64,000 bases of DNA from Lethocerus indicus. Lineage: Eukaryota; Arthropoda; Insecta; Hemiptera; Belostomatidae. The first letter of the stretch is position 1. Each line of letters opens with the position of its first letter. The position numbers and the translations under genes are program-made. The DNA lies in the NCBI GenBank assembly GCA_019843655.1, contig JACDQD010000004.1, forward strand, positions 31,569,872-31,633,871, read 5' to 3'. Shown here one piece after another: positions 40,107-54,052 of the stretch. The notes under the pieces were generated by a model. The model had not been told where the DNA came from and made no database searches. It saw only the letters and a program-made list of their open reading frames with translations.

Positions 40107-41984
40107 GCACACTATCGCACCGATATTAACCAATCTATATTAGGGGCTAAAAGCCGAAACCGGTCTCGGTTGAAACACCGCGGCCTTAATGGAGTCGGTA
40201 CATCGTTCAGCGGCGATAGTGTTCCGATTTCGGATTGACACTTGGTCCATATCCTAAATAGTTATATCACAATTCTCATTCGGGCGCCTTCCGATGGAAC
40301 GCAATATTAGTATCGGAAGAATTAACTTGCGGAGTTAAATAAATATTAATACAGGCCACGGAGACGTAATAAGCGGGCTGAGCTATTTATAGGCTCGGTG
40401 TAACAGAAGTGCTGAGGGGCAGGTCTGGCTCATTGGATTCAGAGCCGGTAATGCCTTGTTATGATCAGTTATTGTTGTGAGAGCGTGAATAACGAACAGA
40501 GGGGAAGCCGTTTTGTTATTGATTGTTGTTTATTGATTATCAGAAATAAAATAAACTCTCCGGAGATGTAACGCTTTATTAAAATAAATTGTATATGCTA
40601 AAAAATAATGATAATTTATCGACTTAATAACGTAGAGTAGGAGAGGTACTATGTGACCAGTAGGTTTTTGATAAGAACGGAAAATATTATTGATTAAATA
40701 TGGTTACATTGGCCATACTTCCAAACACGTATGTGTCCTTAGAACCCCAACGACTTGGAAACTTTGGCTAAAACGTCAATAGGGAAGGCGACTGAGCGTG
40801 CAGCCATGAAAGAGGAGGAGTCAAAAGTAAAAACTCCGAGGTAAAGAGGGAGCCCCAGAGAGAGAATGAAGGGGGGCGGAGGGGCGGCATTGTTCTCCCT
40901 GCCCGGAGTCCAGTTGTTTTTCTTCTGAGAGCCGCCGCTTCCAGCCGGCCCTCGGACATGTCAAGACGGGCGTGCGGGGGGGGGGACGAGGCCAGCCACC
41001 GCAGATCGGCTATCGGAGATTACCGATAAAAATGGACCCGTTTCGGACAAATAACCAATGACCCAGGAGGTGGGGGTGGCTGCTGGGAGGTGGGGGGTTT
41101 GCAGGAATCCGAAGAAATCGGTCCCGGTCGCGATCAATTCGAATTCCCCCATAATTTGTTTTACACGCCGGCCATCCGAAAAGGAATTCGGGCCCTAACG
41201 GAGAGTGTAATTAAAATAAAGAAAAAACCTCCCCCGAATTAGAATGCGGCGCGGTCGGTTATTGTATAATCCGTATGCGAGATATCGCGTCCATTCGGAT
41301 GCAAATAGAGGGATGTCTCGGGACCGTTTATTTATAAATAAGTAAGCGTGAAAGTAAATTGTTTTCAGGCACTCTGAAAATACTAACGGAATTTTATTTG
41401 AAATGAATCGCCACCTTTCAATATTGTTTTATTGTTATATACAATTATGAGTCTACGCTCGTCTCTAAGCTAAGACATAGCACAGAAATCAGTGATGGTG
41501 GTCCTGAAATAATTCATGAAATCATGAAATAAATACTAACGTTCCTTGTGCGTTAAAAATTAATTGCGTTGAAATGGTAGTCCTAATTTTTAAGAAATTC
41601 GAGAAAAAATTTATGACGTTTTCTCCCGATACGAATCCCTCCATTCATATCTACCCACCACTCCAATCCCTTGATTCGCCAGCCTTAATCGCATCATCTT
41701 CCAGAAAATCCCGAGTTCCGCCTCAAGAGGAATTGGCCACGCGATTTCCTCACTATCCGGTGAGAACTGGTACAAGAGTGCCACTCGTGGGTGGATTGTC
41801 CATCAAAAGTACATTTGTGTTAGCAAACCGCACTGTCACTAAATATAAAATGAAGAAAGGACGCTACCGACGAAATTATTAGTTTAAACCCCGGGGATCT
41901 TGGGTGAAGTATTCGACCGCAATGCCGAATCGCTCATATATCGTGAAAAAAGAAATAAAAATAAACGCGAAAGGTTTGATGTGG

Positions 41985-42560
41985 GAGGGGTAGGGGGAGT
42001 GGTCGGCCGGGAAGGAGGACCGCATTGTTCAAGTCCGGTCTCCTTTTCTTCTTCTCCTTTGTCGCCGGGCCGACTGTAAAAGAAGAAAAAAATAAAGAAA
42101 AAAAAACCCCGAGGAACTCGAGAAGACGGCCAACAGCGAGAAAGAGATAAACCCCCGGACGGAAGGGGGAGAGACGGGAGAAAAATCGGGATGGGTTTTT
42201 TGTGCTAATTAGTCAAGAGGGGAATGTATCGGAGGGGCTTGGGTAGCTTAGAGTGCGCGTTGGGCCCCGGACAAATTGGCCGCCTCTCTTTCCCCAACAC
42301 GGGCCCTCCTCATTATCGGTCTATTATGGGCCGGCCATCGCTCACAATAATTGGATTTCGATTCCGATTAATCGGGGCCTAATTGAGCCGAATGGAGATG
42401 TCACCCGAGATGTGCCCTACTGCGCCCCCCGCCCCGCCCCACTGCCCATCCCTCGTAACGGATCCTCCATACGTTATCCCAATTTTATCGGATCCGACTA
42501 CCAATTGACGTGGCGCTCGTAAATTCAATTCGGGCCCGCTTCGACACCGTCCGCACTTGG
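41985..42560. other. GC-rich block with G/C runs and TAATTGG-type sites
   Basis: A purine-rich half (GGGAGGGG, GAAGAAGA) leads into GGGCCCCGG, CCGCCCCGCCCCACTG and scattered CAATAATTGG/TAATCGG homeodomain-like words. No reading frame of interest. Listed as a candidate intronic regulatory region on composition only. Confidence 0.4.
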
Positions 42561-45500
42561 ACTGATAAACTACCGGTATTCCAAAGAATTTGTCCGCGGA
42601 CAGATATTTTTTATTGATTCGGTCTCAGTGCGAGAAATCTTCTGGAGGACGTTAGCCCCGAGATCTGTATCGCCAATGCCTTATTACTGGCCGAGGGTCC
42701 TGATTAATGGTATCTGTACGTAGGACAGAGTTGGCTCAAAGACCAGGTGGACAGATATCGATGGATTTGTGGGGTCAATCCAATAACAGTAGGTATTATA
42801 TATCGATGTTACTAATAGCCTAACATTCTACATCGGTAATCCATAAATACTAGTAACATCACAAATACCACGCGAGAAGAGTTCTTCCAGTTAATCAGTA
42901 CGGTAATTTTCATACTTAATAATTGCAATTCTGCTACATAGTCGATGTAGCCAGACAGAAGGAAAATAAAGTATTTGATTCATATATTTAATCTGGAGAC
43001 TGCGTTTTTTTGAGCAAATAATTAGAAGGCACGCTGTTAGACAGTCGCAGTAACAGTATACTCGTGCCTCGGTAATTTGCCGATGAATAACAGTTATATC
43101 CATCCCGTCCTAAAAAAAAAACAGGGGAAATCGGTAGTATAAAATTCGCAACAACCTGTATAATATAACGTCAAATAAATTAGCGCAAAAACACGTCTAT
43201 TTCCTACCCTCGATTGCTGTATTACCGATTTATGGGAAGCGGCAGTAACGGGAGAAAATTAATTTATCCAATTAACAGTATTTTACGACGATGCCAATCA
43301 ACTGGAAATCAGTCGAGTCGATGTGATTCCGAGACCGCGTTAATTAATTATTTATACGATATCCGGCGGTTTTATTAAATACAATTTACCGCCAGAAATA
43401 CCGAGTGAGGGGAAAAAACGGGAAGAAAACCGCTAGTTTTAAATTTTAATACGTAACAGGTTAATCAACGGCCGGTTAACGGTGACGTTAACCGGATTCA
43501 ATTTTAAACTCGGAGTTAATTCCGGGACGTAATGATTTGAGAAAGGGCCGCGTTGACAGAACATGATTGAACTTCTCCCGATTCAGTATTGATTGGTACA
43601 AAAAACCGCCGACTTTGACAAAACGCGAAGATTATCCGATCCGATCTCGGGAAGTCTGTCCTCGATATTCATCTCCAATTATGCGCCGTTTCCCGCCCCA
43701 CAACGGGATCTTATCTTTCTTCCTTTATTTTGACAGCAGGACGTGGTCACTGACTTATTAGGCGGTCTTCCCCAAAGCCCCCGCCCCAGCTCCGGTTAAG
43801 TCTGAATTCATCGGCGACGGCGGGAAGGGCACAAACGGGTAATTGTGACAGGTTCGTTACACTTGCTAAATCTATATAACTACTAAATCGGCACTCACGT
43901 ATTAAAGCTATATGAAAATGCCATCGCCGGGATATTGGATTTCTTCGATGTCACGTTGTACTCAATAACGGTCAAGTCCTAAATTTGGAGGCTTACTACA
44001 TTAAACGAGATTAATGCCCATAAAAATAGTTAACACGAACCGGGAATGTAAAATTGTGTTCATAACAACATCCCTAGAATAAATTAATTATCGTACGGCT
44101 AAGCCGAATATAATTTTGCCTTAATAATTCTGGAATGTTAACCAGCTTTGTTCATACATAAGTGGCGGCCGACGATGATATTAATTTTCACAACACAATA
44201 TCCACAAATTGGGGAGAGTTTGAGGCCTTCATATGCGGCTGAATCCACCAAATTTACCGGAGCCTACCACGTATAACTCCGTAACACATCAATATGGAAC
44301 ATCTTTGGTTCAGAACAAATTGTAAAAAAAATTACCCGATAGGCAAGTTCTGTTATATTGAAAAAATTAGATATTATATTACTGGCCAAAGGAGACAATA
44401 ATATTGTGAGATTTATTACCGTTTCAATGATCGGACTCCTCTCCATTTCTCTCTGCCCGTTTCGTCTAATTTGTCGTGTGTATTCGGTTACAAACGAGCT
44501 GCGAATATCGCTATTAAAATTCACGCGATTAGCGTTGAGGCGGCGGCGGGCATTATTTTCCCGAGATGTATTACGGCCGGGAGACAAGACTCATTTGGAG
44601 CATCGCGGCTTAATCAAGCGCCATTAATTCTGGCCGCGGGGCCCGCCAGCGCCATTAGTCCTGTTAGCGGTTTATCATATCTATCAGAGAAAAGCGCACC
44701 GGCAATCAGACACGGCCCCCTCTAACATTATTACTCACTCGGTTGGAAAGGGGGGGCGGCCCTCGCATTGTGTCCAGTCACCCTCTAGGCCTCCCTCTCT
44801 CCCTCTCTCCCTTCAGCTCATTTTATACCCCCCACACCCCTCCTCTTGATTGGATTCGATCATTAGGCGGTAACATTTGCTCCGGCTTCGGTACGTCGCC
44901 AAATCGCAATTAAAATATAATCGATACGACATGGCCGACTGGCGCTATCGTCGAAACGTACTTCGTATTTACAATTAATTAATAATTATGCTTCTCGATT
45001 AATCATTGTTGTTCCCTTCGTGCCGACAATGCCTACAATAAATGGACGAAGGTTTCCGCGAGCAGAACCCGAATCCGTTGAGATCGCACAATGTTGTGTG
45101 AAGAGGTGGGGTTAAACCCCCTACAGTTCCGGGATTGTTCCTGCACTTGGAAACACAAGCGGGCTCGATTGGAAGGGTTTTTGCCCTTCCACTCTAGGAC
45201 TAGGATAAGACGAAAAGTGCGAAATCGAACCAGCAATCTCGAACGCCTATAATTTCCGTGCAAACCACACCGCTCAACATTACACACGTCGATATACCGT
45301 AATTTATTCGTTGAATTTTAGAATCGGACTTTAGAGTCTTCCGGCCGTTATCATCCTTACACGGGGCAAATCCCGCGAGCATTTTGGGACCTTTTACGAA
45401 ACGCGAAAAACGTCGTCTTCCTTTTGTATCGGTGGATATTCGGCCTTATATGGACCCCCGGGGCCCCTCATTCTCTCATTAGAAGAGTGACCGGCTCCCG

Positions 45501-48500
45501 ATCAAAAAATAGAGTCATAAAATCCAGAAGGGTAAATCTATAAACGCCGGCCCCCCTTGATGTCCCGCCGCCGACTGGAGTTTATCATCGATCGGAGGTA
45601 TACATGCCGATCGCTATAAGGAAACTGACTCTTAAAAGACATAAAGCTCTTTTATTATTGGAGCGCCTCCTCGCTTTCTCGATACGAATTTCGATTTTTC
45701 TCTTTTTCTTTTTATTCCCAGTCCGAAGAAGATTCCGAAAAAATTCCGACCGTTCCTGCCCGGGACTTCTGGGAAGCCTTCTGAGCGTGACTCACTCCTG
45801 GGATCTGAAAGAGAACTCTTCCAATGTTGTGGAAACATACCGTACGGACGGGTCGAATTGTACTTCAAATATACTACACATCTAGCAATCCGTGTTTACG
45901 TGACCAAAGTGACAGACAAATTTACCAGAGGAATTTTTCATGTCGCGTTCTAATCGGTATCTGCTAGAGGATTACGGCTGTAAGTCAGATCTTGTAATTA
46001 CAGGAATCCAGCATTATTCAATAAGCTTTGGAAATATATCAAAATTATATATTAAACTTATATCAAAATTTACCTGTCTGCCGCTTCGGGCCGAAGGCGC
46101 TGTCGCTATTCGCCGCGCTACCAAAAGTATGACCGCATGTTTCAAGGGAGGGTATCGAAACTTTGTCTCACATTGTATAAAGCCGCACTAATCCTGGGTT
46201 TCCTGTATTGTCTTAGGGGTGAAGAATGTCTCGGTGCCAAAACCCGGTTCGGAGGTGTCTATATCCTTGTAATATTGTTTAATGCGGTCATTATTAGAGT
46301 CTGAGAGGCCGGTGGCTGGGGGCGGGGGAGAACATAGGGGGCCTCTGAAAGTGGCGGCGAAGAAGTGGAGGGAGGCTCGGCTAAGGACAAAAGGAATAAG
46401 TCGCTTCCCTTTTAATGTTTTTTCTTCTTCGCGCGTTCGACTCTCCGGAATCCGTCCGGTGGCCGTATTATGGCGTCGCCGAATAAACATGGCGATAGCG
46501 CGTTCGCAAAATGGCGGCTCCGGCCGGTGGGAATTTTAAAATATTTCAAAAGGCGAAGGAAGGGACCGGCTCAAAGGAGGCCGACCGCCGGGCCCTTTAA
46601 CATCGTGAATCATCATTCCAAAGTAATATCGCTGAAAACGGACTCGGGGAATTTTTCGAATCTCCCCCCCCGCCCCAGTTTGAGTGACACATTAAATGGC
46701 GCCCGCCGTAATTAACCCGATTGTTGAGTGGCCCGCGGCGAGAATTTCAATTGCACCCGCCCAACTTGGTACGAACCGTTTTCCACTTCGAAAATACACT
46801 TTCTATATACAACCTGCTCGTTGGACGACTTGCGATCGAAAGCTAACTGCAGTCCTTTCGTTTTAAAACTTTGGCCATCTCTGACAATACTTCCTTAATA
46901 GCAGAAAATTGTCCGCAGCGCTTAGAAATTTTCAACACCTAACTAAAAACGTATTTACGCAGTAATATCCTCAAGGTTTCGTTTCTTGGTCATATAATCA
47001 AAAGAAAAATTCCTTAGTGTCTTAATTAGCACAGTTCCTCATTATTCATGAATAATCGACTGTGAGTCACTCAAATGAATTCGGTTCGATTTGGAATTTG
47101 TGATTTGGCATCGGTGATTCACGCATGAAACGCGTTTCCACATTGCAATACTGTAAACAGGTCCCGTATGAACGGTACGATAATTGTCACGAAGAAAAAG
47201 AAAGATAATTCGTATTATTTTATGCTCCATCACGACGGAATTTCCGATGCAAGATCATGAAACTCGTCATGATGAGAGTATGGGATTGCAACCGCTTGAT
47301 AATAAATAATCTAGGAGATGCTTAAACAGTGAAACGATAAACAATGAAAATGTCGTGGATATGACGTAGATAAAACATAGGAAAACGTATACATCCAAGA
47401 GTCCTTTCGCATATTTAAATTCAAATCTTTTTATTAATTAAGAAGCATAATTTTAAATCATCTTCACAATAAATTATGGAATAATAAACTGCCAATATTT
47501 TACGATTGAAAGTGATAAGAAATTAACTAAATGTATGGCATTCCGCGTTAAAAGCCGAGCTAAACTACTTAGAAGGGAACGGAGTAATAAAAATTATCGA
47601 ACAGCTAATTGAACTAAAACATTAAGGTAGGATATTGCAAATTAATATCGTTCGTTGGACCGTCAAGAGACATAAATTTATTAGATCATTCGAATTTTTT
47701 CACAATTTATTTGCAGCTTCCTGTAGTCGAAACCGATCTGTGCCGAAGTTTATATCCGACAGAGACTGTTCTGTGGGCTCTAGAAAGACAGGTTTCTGAT
47801 TGCGAACTGACCGCGTTCAATATTCTGTATATTCTTAATTAGAAACGAATTATATTCCAGTAGAGAGGTGTCGGCCGTTTGTAATTGAGTTTCTAGGCGT
47901 GCGCTGGTGTCCCAGCCGGTGTGTAATACAGCCATCATAACGCCGGGCTATCTGCGTTCACCATCTAGAAGGGCCGATTTAAGAAATCCGCATCAGTTTT
48001 AATTGCGGCCTCCATCCACTGTCGGTGGCCAGATTACACCCACACCGCAGCTCACCACCTGTTATTAACCCCGGCCAGAAGCGTAATTCAAACCCATTAC
48101 AAGACGTACACTCCCCCTCCCCTCCACCCACCCAACGACTTAATATCTTAACTGCATCCCGCGAAAGGCATTGTATCGCTAATGTATTATTAATTTATCG
48201 CCTACCATCTCTAATATACCGCCGGCGTCCGTCCGACGAAACGGCTATTGAAGACGCCGAGCGGTGTACCGTAATTATGCGACTTAAAAAGAAAAAAAGG
48301 ATTTATGAAGATGATTTTCATTTATGTAGACTAAAATAAATTCCGCCCGGCCGCCCGTAATTATCTCTCTCGGCCGCGAATAAACGGCGTGTTCAATATC
48401 CGATCAATGAAATTGATAGAGCTACAGCGTCGTAGGAGCGCGGCTTCTTGTTTCGCCCATCTGTTCTCAAGTCAAGAGTTGTGAAAACGCTTGTTAATTA

Positions 48501-51500
48501 TGTCGGGATTTATATTTCACTTACATTTCCTTAGGTTTCATAACTAGGGTTTTACGTCTTCTTAAGCATAATACGATATAGTATATTTATTTACGTAAGA
48601 TTCAAAGCCCAAATTACAGTTCGTTCTTTCGCATAGCGTTCTTTCGAACTGTGCAAATACCAATCACGATTTAGTGTTCATATTTTTAACTTACAGGATT
48701 CTGCCTCCACTGGCAGATTGGAGCTGGTCCTGTGCTAGCTTTCTAATAGTGAAAACAGATACTTTTTTGGCAACCGAATCGCTAAATTATTGCCGAGCAT
48801 AGGCACATTAATTTCTTTCTGAATTTTCAATTCCCATCATTTTATTTGGGGCCTTCCTAATAAGACTGTCGGGGGCAAATACCTCGATACCCGTGAGGGA
48901 TGACATTAGCGTTATATACCGGTTCGTAATTTTTCATAATGTGGCCTGGGAAACCCAAGGACCTCAAATCAGAAATGATAATATTCGAAACGCCGGCCGA
49001 CTGGAAAATATAATTCGAATCGAAAATAGTTCCAGAATAAATCGTCCGCCACTCGAACGGAATAATCGTGTCGGCGGGCGGTTATAACTCGCGAATGGGC
49101 GGCCGACCGGCGGTGTAAAGGTCGGTCGAAACCTCTACGCCCAATAAATACGCCGGAGCTTTCTCTTTTTAAGGAAGCAAACATCTGATTCCCCGCCGGG
49201 GGAACCACAACTATGGGCAACTTAATTATAAAGGCGGGCAGCCCCCCCCCCTATCTCCCTCCACTCTCGCCACTTCCATTCGCCGTCCGAGGCCTATAAA
49301 TGGCCGACGTAATATCGCACCGGCGGTTTAAATATGCGCCGGGAGTTGGCCAACGGAGCTATCTCAATTCCGAGCGGCTCCACGGGGGCTTATCCGGCCG
49401 AGCGGTTCAATTATGCGTGGACAATTCCGCGCGCTCGTTGTTCGGATACGAAACAAACACGGGATGATTTACATGCTCTATATCGGCCGGCAGTGAGGGT
49501 TAGAGGGATGCAAATCTCCCACGTTAACTTTTCAAACAACGATTTTATTGTGCCGACGTTGCACGTCCCCAAAGTTTCCGCGATACGAGGATACGCGGCT
49601 GGACAGGTGAGGACGACTAAATCTACCCCAGAAAAAAGCATAGAGAAAGCCCGGAGTGAGAGACAAAAAATATGAAACTTCACGTCGCCTGAGAAAAAAA
49701 ATTTCTGTATCGGTTAACTGCGATCGCGGCCGATAGAATTCTTCTTCTTCTTCCCGAATTCCAATTTGATCAATAACCGGAATGTTATATTCGGGCATAG
49801 CTCGCGTGCTTTCCGTTTGTTGGTCGACAATTCGGGCGAAGAAGGGGGAAATATTTGGTGGCGGATGACTTTTTCCCCATACCCGAGTAAATATAGGTAT
49901 CCATAATTTTTGTCTACGCTTTTTGCGTACGGGAATTTTATGAGTTACGGTCGCCGTAACGTCCCGCCGAGACGGGCGCTGTACAACTTAAAGGCTTTAA
50001 AGCGGCCGGATAATGATCGCAGGTGGTCGGTCGCAACGCGTTGCATTCCATTCAAACGCCCTTTTCAGATATTCCGTAATAATTTTCCCATACCGTATGG
50101 ATAGGAAAATATCAGAATTGCCGGCACGTCTACCGATATATTGCAACGGGCGAACGCGCCGGATACCGAACGAGGATTGTGTTTCTCCCTCTCGCGCCCA
50201 GCGACACGGCTCTCCTAATTTATAGCATCCAGAAAAGTAACTAAACGTTACTGAAGGTATAACGTCAGAAATTTTAGTCCGAAACCAACTGCTGTTTGAA
50301 ATTGTGCTTGTTAACAATTATGATTTGTAACAAACAAAATATTTTTAAATCATTCCGTACTTATAAAAATGAAATAATTGTTGGGACATATCGACATGAC
50401 GCACCTGCTGAAAGGGACAGAACAATTAATGAAAGTGACTGTAAAGAAGCATCCTTTCAATTAGTTTTCTGTTTAATTTTGTAGCAAACCATTTTTGACT
50501 TAACGATGCCCTACTCTGAGTCGATAGCCGGTGCTACCTGGCGGCCTCTCTGGAACTATATTGGACAGTCTCGAAGTCGTAAGGATTTTTTAACACAATT
50601 GTTCCCGAATTACTTTATATTTCGTTCTGTAAAAGTCACAGCGCGTCGAGAAAACATAAAATACGAATTTTAATAAATACGTGCCACCAATTTCGCCATA
50701 ACGAATTTCAAAAAGACATTGTCATTTGTTATGTTTTCATTAATCGTTAATTAGGAATTAAACTAATTCGGCCGAAGTGCTGTTTCGTGTGAAAATGATA
50801 TCGGTGGTTGGAATACTCCCGTCGGACGCAGATCTTAATTGGTCGGCAAAGGGGGTACGGCCGGAAAGTCACTTCCCTATTAGCCCGGGCCCGTTTTCCA
50901 CGAAGCGAAAACCAATTGTTCAATTATCGATCGGACAGCGGGGCACGAACTTTGGCTTTTGGAAGCGAAAGGTATCGACGAGCAAAGGAGGTTCGCCGTC
51001 GTGCAAAGCCAGTGCCGCACTAATGGGGCAGAAGGGAAGCCGCCCACGCAGTCCCAGTAACCGCCCAGATTAGATACAGTCTCGCCTATTAGAAGGGGAG
51101 GGTTGTTTGAAATTCTCTGGTAATTATACACGCGAGCCTTTATCAAGTGGTTATCGATGAATACGTGTACCCCCATCCCCCCCCCCGTCCGACCAATTAA
51201 ACCGGCAGTGGGACGAATACCGGGAGTTTTTGAATAACTCCTTAGCGCTGGAAACCTTTCGCTAATTATATCATTGAGAGGCGAGGGAAATTCTTGGGGG
51301 GGAACTTCCATTTCAATGGGATAATTAAAATGGTTCTTTTGTAAGCTCAATACTATAGGAGACACTTAAAGCAGAAAAAAGTAATTAAGTTTGTTTTATT
51401 TTTAATAATTTCGTAATTTTTATCGTAATGGTTCAAATTTCTGAATTAGCTTCGTTGTCAGGCTGCTATCATTAACATTTCACCGTTTCCAGTATTTACT

Positions 51501-53294
51501 TATTGAGTTATATCGCATTCAATTCAAACCCCCGTGTGTCGCAATTACTAACCCGTATATGTGTAATCCCGTGGCCTATTATATGCAGTACGAATGGCCG
51601 GACACGACAGCGTAAATAACGAACAAGGCTTTATTTATATACGCGGCAGGAGATAGAGAACACGACAAGGACGATAATAAATCTGTATCTTGTTTGATTA
51701 GTTTTTTCTTTTTAAACGATGCGATCTCTTAGATCTAATCGGACGGCCGTAATAATTAGTCGGTAGTCGAGGCATCGAGAGAATAATTAGAAGACGGCCT
51801 CTAAAGGACGCCCATTACATTTAATACAAACAATCCAGAACTATTGACCAGAGTAGAGGATATTCGCGTCTATCCAATTAAAAGGGAAGACCGGACGGCC
51901 GATGGTCGATGGGCAATAATGGGGCCGAGAAACGCCCACGCGGTCCAACAACAAATTGCTTTTTCTAAACGGCCGACATTTAGAAAACGAGCCTCCATTT
52001 AATTACCATACGCCGAATACTCTTTCTCGTTTCTTTCAGCTGGCGGATACTCGGGGGATAAATTCGGTCTAGGGTGTACGCAGGTTCGAAGTCAGAGGGG
52101 GGACGGATCTGATAACGTTCGAACGGTATTCCGAAGTGTTCGTTGCGGGATGCAGGACGGTTATTGCCGCCGGTTGTGGACGCAACAACGAGGAACATTT
52201 GAAATTTTCATTTGTCCCCCCCAGAAGGGCCGCCGATGCGGTACATTAGCCGCGCTCGTTAGCCGACTGGGTCCACTCCGAACGCAACACTTTATTGTCG
52301 GACTGCCCGGCGGGACCGATATAAACTTTTATCTTAAACCCCGTTTAACGCTTAGCAGGGAAAACACTGCGAGGTCAGAGTGCACCGTAGAAGAGAAATT
52401 ATTAGTATTAAAATTTACTTCTGTAACTGGTAAATAGTACTCGTATTCTAGTCGTGAATAATATTTCACGAAGCAAACTTGATGAGAACTATATGTAGCC
52501 ATCTTAAAACGTTATGTCGTTGCCAATCCCACCTTAAACTAGCGTCGATGAGTTGGAAATTTACCAACAAACTAGTTATTATATAAAATGTTACTATTGT
52601 TATCCTAATGTGGAACTGATAGGCTTATCAATGGAAAATCGTTGAGACAATTTGGCAGCACCGTATTAGATTAGTATTGTTAAAAGAATCGTTAAATGAA
52701 AGCGAATGAGAAGTAATAATGAGATGAGCCGTAAATTGGAAATGCCTACCGGCTTATTGGAAGGCCCTCCCCGAGAAGGAGCCCGGGAGTATTTCGTAAC
52801 GGCGTAAATAACGGCCGGGGTTTGAGAAAGGTTGCGGTCAGGGTCCACTTCCCAAAAACCCGTACCGAATACGTTAGGCCGGAACAATATAAAATATAAG
52901 AATGACGCCCCCGTCGGCCGCCTCCCGAGTGGCCGTTTTCGTCTGTACGCCCCTCGGTACGAAAGACGCTCTAATATATTCCGGTTCTCACCCGGTTTTC
53001 GGGCCCGACTGTATTTCAACCTCTCCTCCGACCCAGAAGAGGGAGTTTATCGCGGCCATCTGCCCCGAGAACATACGTCGCCCGGGATTCATAACTCCGG
53101 CCCCCTCGGGAAGACGGTGCCCGGCAATACTTTAGGCCCGACGCCTTCACACGATAACGCACCGTTTTTGTTTTTTTTTTATAACGCCAACCTAATTTAT
53201 CGCTCTTTATTAACCGGCCGATGAGGGATTTGTCGAAACTGTCCGGACAACGACAAAGGTGACGATCTAGGAGATCTAGGTTTAGTATGATTCG

Positions 53295-53302
53295 TCGTTC
53301 AT
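53295..53302. repeat. Probable target-site duplication of Jockey copy 2 (3' side)
   Basis: TCGTTCAT next to the poly(T) end of copy 2. It resembles TCATTCAT at 53775-53782 beside the truncated 5' end, with one mismatch in eight. The match is short and imperfect, so the exact boundaries are less certain than for copy 1. Confidence 0.5.
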
Positions 53303-53774
53303 TTTTTTTAACCTTTATTTTTGTGTACAATCAACTACATATAGTTATTGGTACAGATGTTGAATGTTTGGTTTTTTCCACGTGAATGTCTCGATAACAG
53401 AGACCACCCGATGATGGCACTTTTGTCACATGAGCAGCTTATGCATGGCATGGGACTAAGAAAATCTCTAGGCCAGTGGCGTTTAAGCCGACGCGGGGAT
53501 AATGGATGGGTAAGAGAGGAAAGGGACTGAACGAGTTGGTTAGGACGAGGAGAAAGGCGGGAGTGGAACTTCAGGAACCGAGATTTAGCGACTTCGTCGA
53601 CTGTCGGTATGTTGAGGTCATGGTGGATTGTGTGGTTAGAAACATACCGGGGATCATTAAGAATGGTACTAAGGACTTTTGACTGGAATCTCTGGGTGCG
53701 GGCGATGTTGGATTTCTTTTTGATGTCCTTTTCAAAAGAGGTCTTAGGAGACTAAATTTACGGTTTAGGTCTAC
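53303..53774 (-). mobile_element. 5'-truncated Jockey-clade non-LTR retrotransposon, copy 2
   Basis: Same family as copy 1, on the opposite strand about 19.5 kb away and in sense with the integrin gene. Read on minus from about 53774 to the TAG at 53335-53337, the frame is fully open: VDLNRKFSLLRPLLKRTSK, then KKSNIARTQRFQSK, NDPRYVSNHTIHHDLNIP, RRLKRHWPRDF and a Cys-containing tail ending NICTNNYM. Relative to copy 1 it lacks an exact 84-bp block (28 codons covering YKSILKP...YGIQLWGSA), so frame is kept. The 3' UTR matches copy 1 and ends in a T run at 53302-53309 (A tail). Likely degenerate target duplications are TCGTTCAT at 53295-53302 and TCATTCAT at 53775-53782. The plus-strand open frame at 53348-53530 is the antisense shadow. 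Confidence 0.9.
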
Positions 53775-53782
53775 TCATTCAT
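53775..53782. repeat. Probable target-site duplication of Jockey copy 2 (5' side)
   Basis: TCATTCAT, paired with TCGTTCAT at 53295-53302. It sits exactly where similarity to copy 1 stops, which supports it as the insertion boundary despite the mismatch. Confidence 0.5.
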
Positions 53783-53844
53783 AAAAATAGGCATTAGATT
53801 GAGGATATGATGGTATATTGATTACGGGGTAACATATTCTTACA

Positions 53845-53977
53845 GTATAATTGAAATCGTAGTCAACACGATTGAGTTATAAACGAGAGGGAAAAGACTT
53901 TGTTTACGCCAAAATTAAATTAAGAATTAAAGAAAATTTAACCACGTGCCTCGACACTTCGATGTTGTATTGAGATA
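53845..53977 (+). repeat. Diverged tandem repeat, unit 1
   Basis: Starts TATAATTGAAATCGTAGT and continues with AGAGGGAA, AAAATTAAATT and GATGTTG. The same order appears about 200 bp later at 54053-54163. It begins just beyond the 5' end of Jockey copy 2, so the LINE may have inserted into or beside a pre-existing repeat. Confidence 0.6.
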
Positions 53978-54052
53978 TGCATAATGATTTACAGAAAATA
54001 CCCAGTAAATAGATTATGGAAAGGGGAGGAATTAAATGTAATAGTCTTCTAA

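Noticed and set aside
50880..51365. 161-codon minus-strand frame
   Set aside because: No motif, biased composition, overlapping frames on plus; treated as chance.
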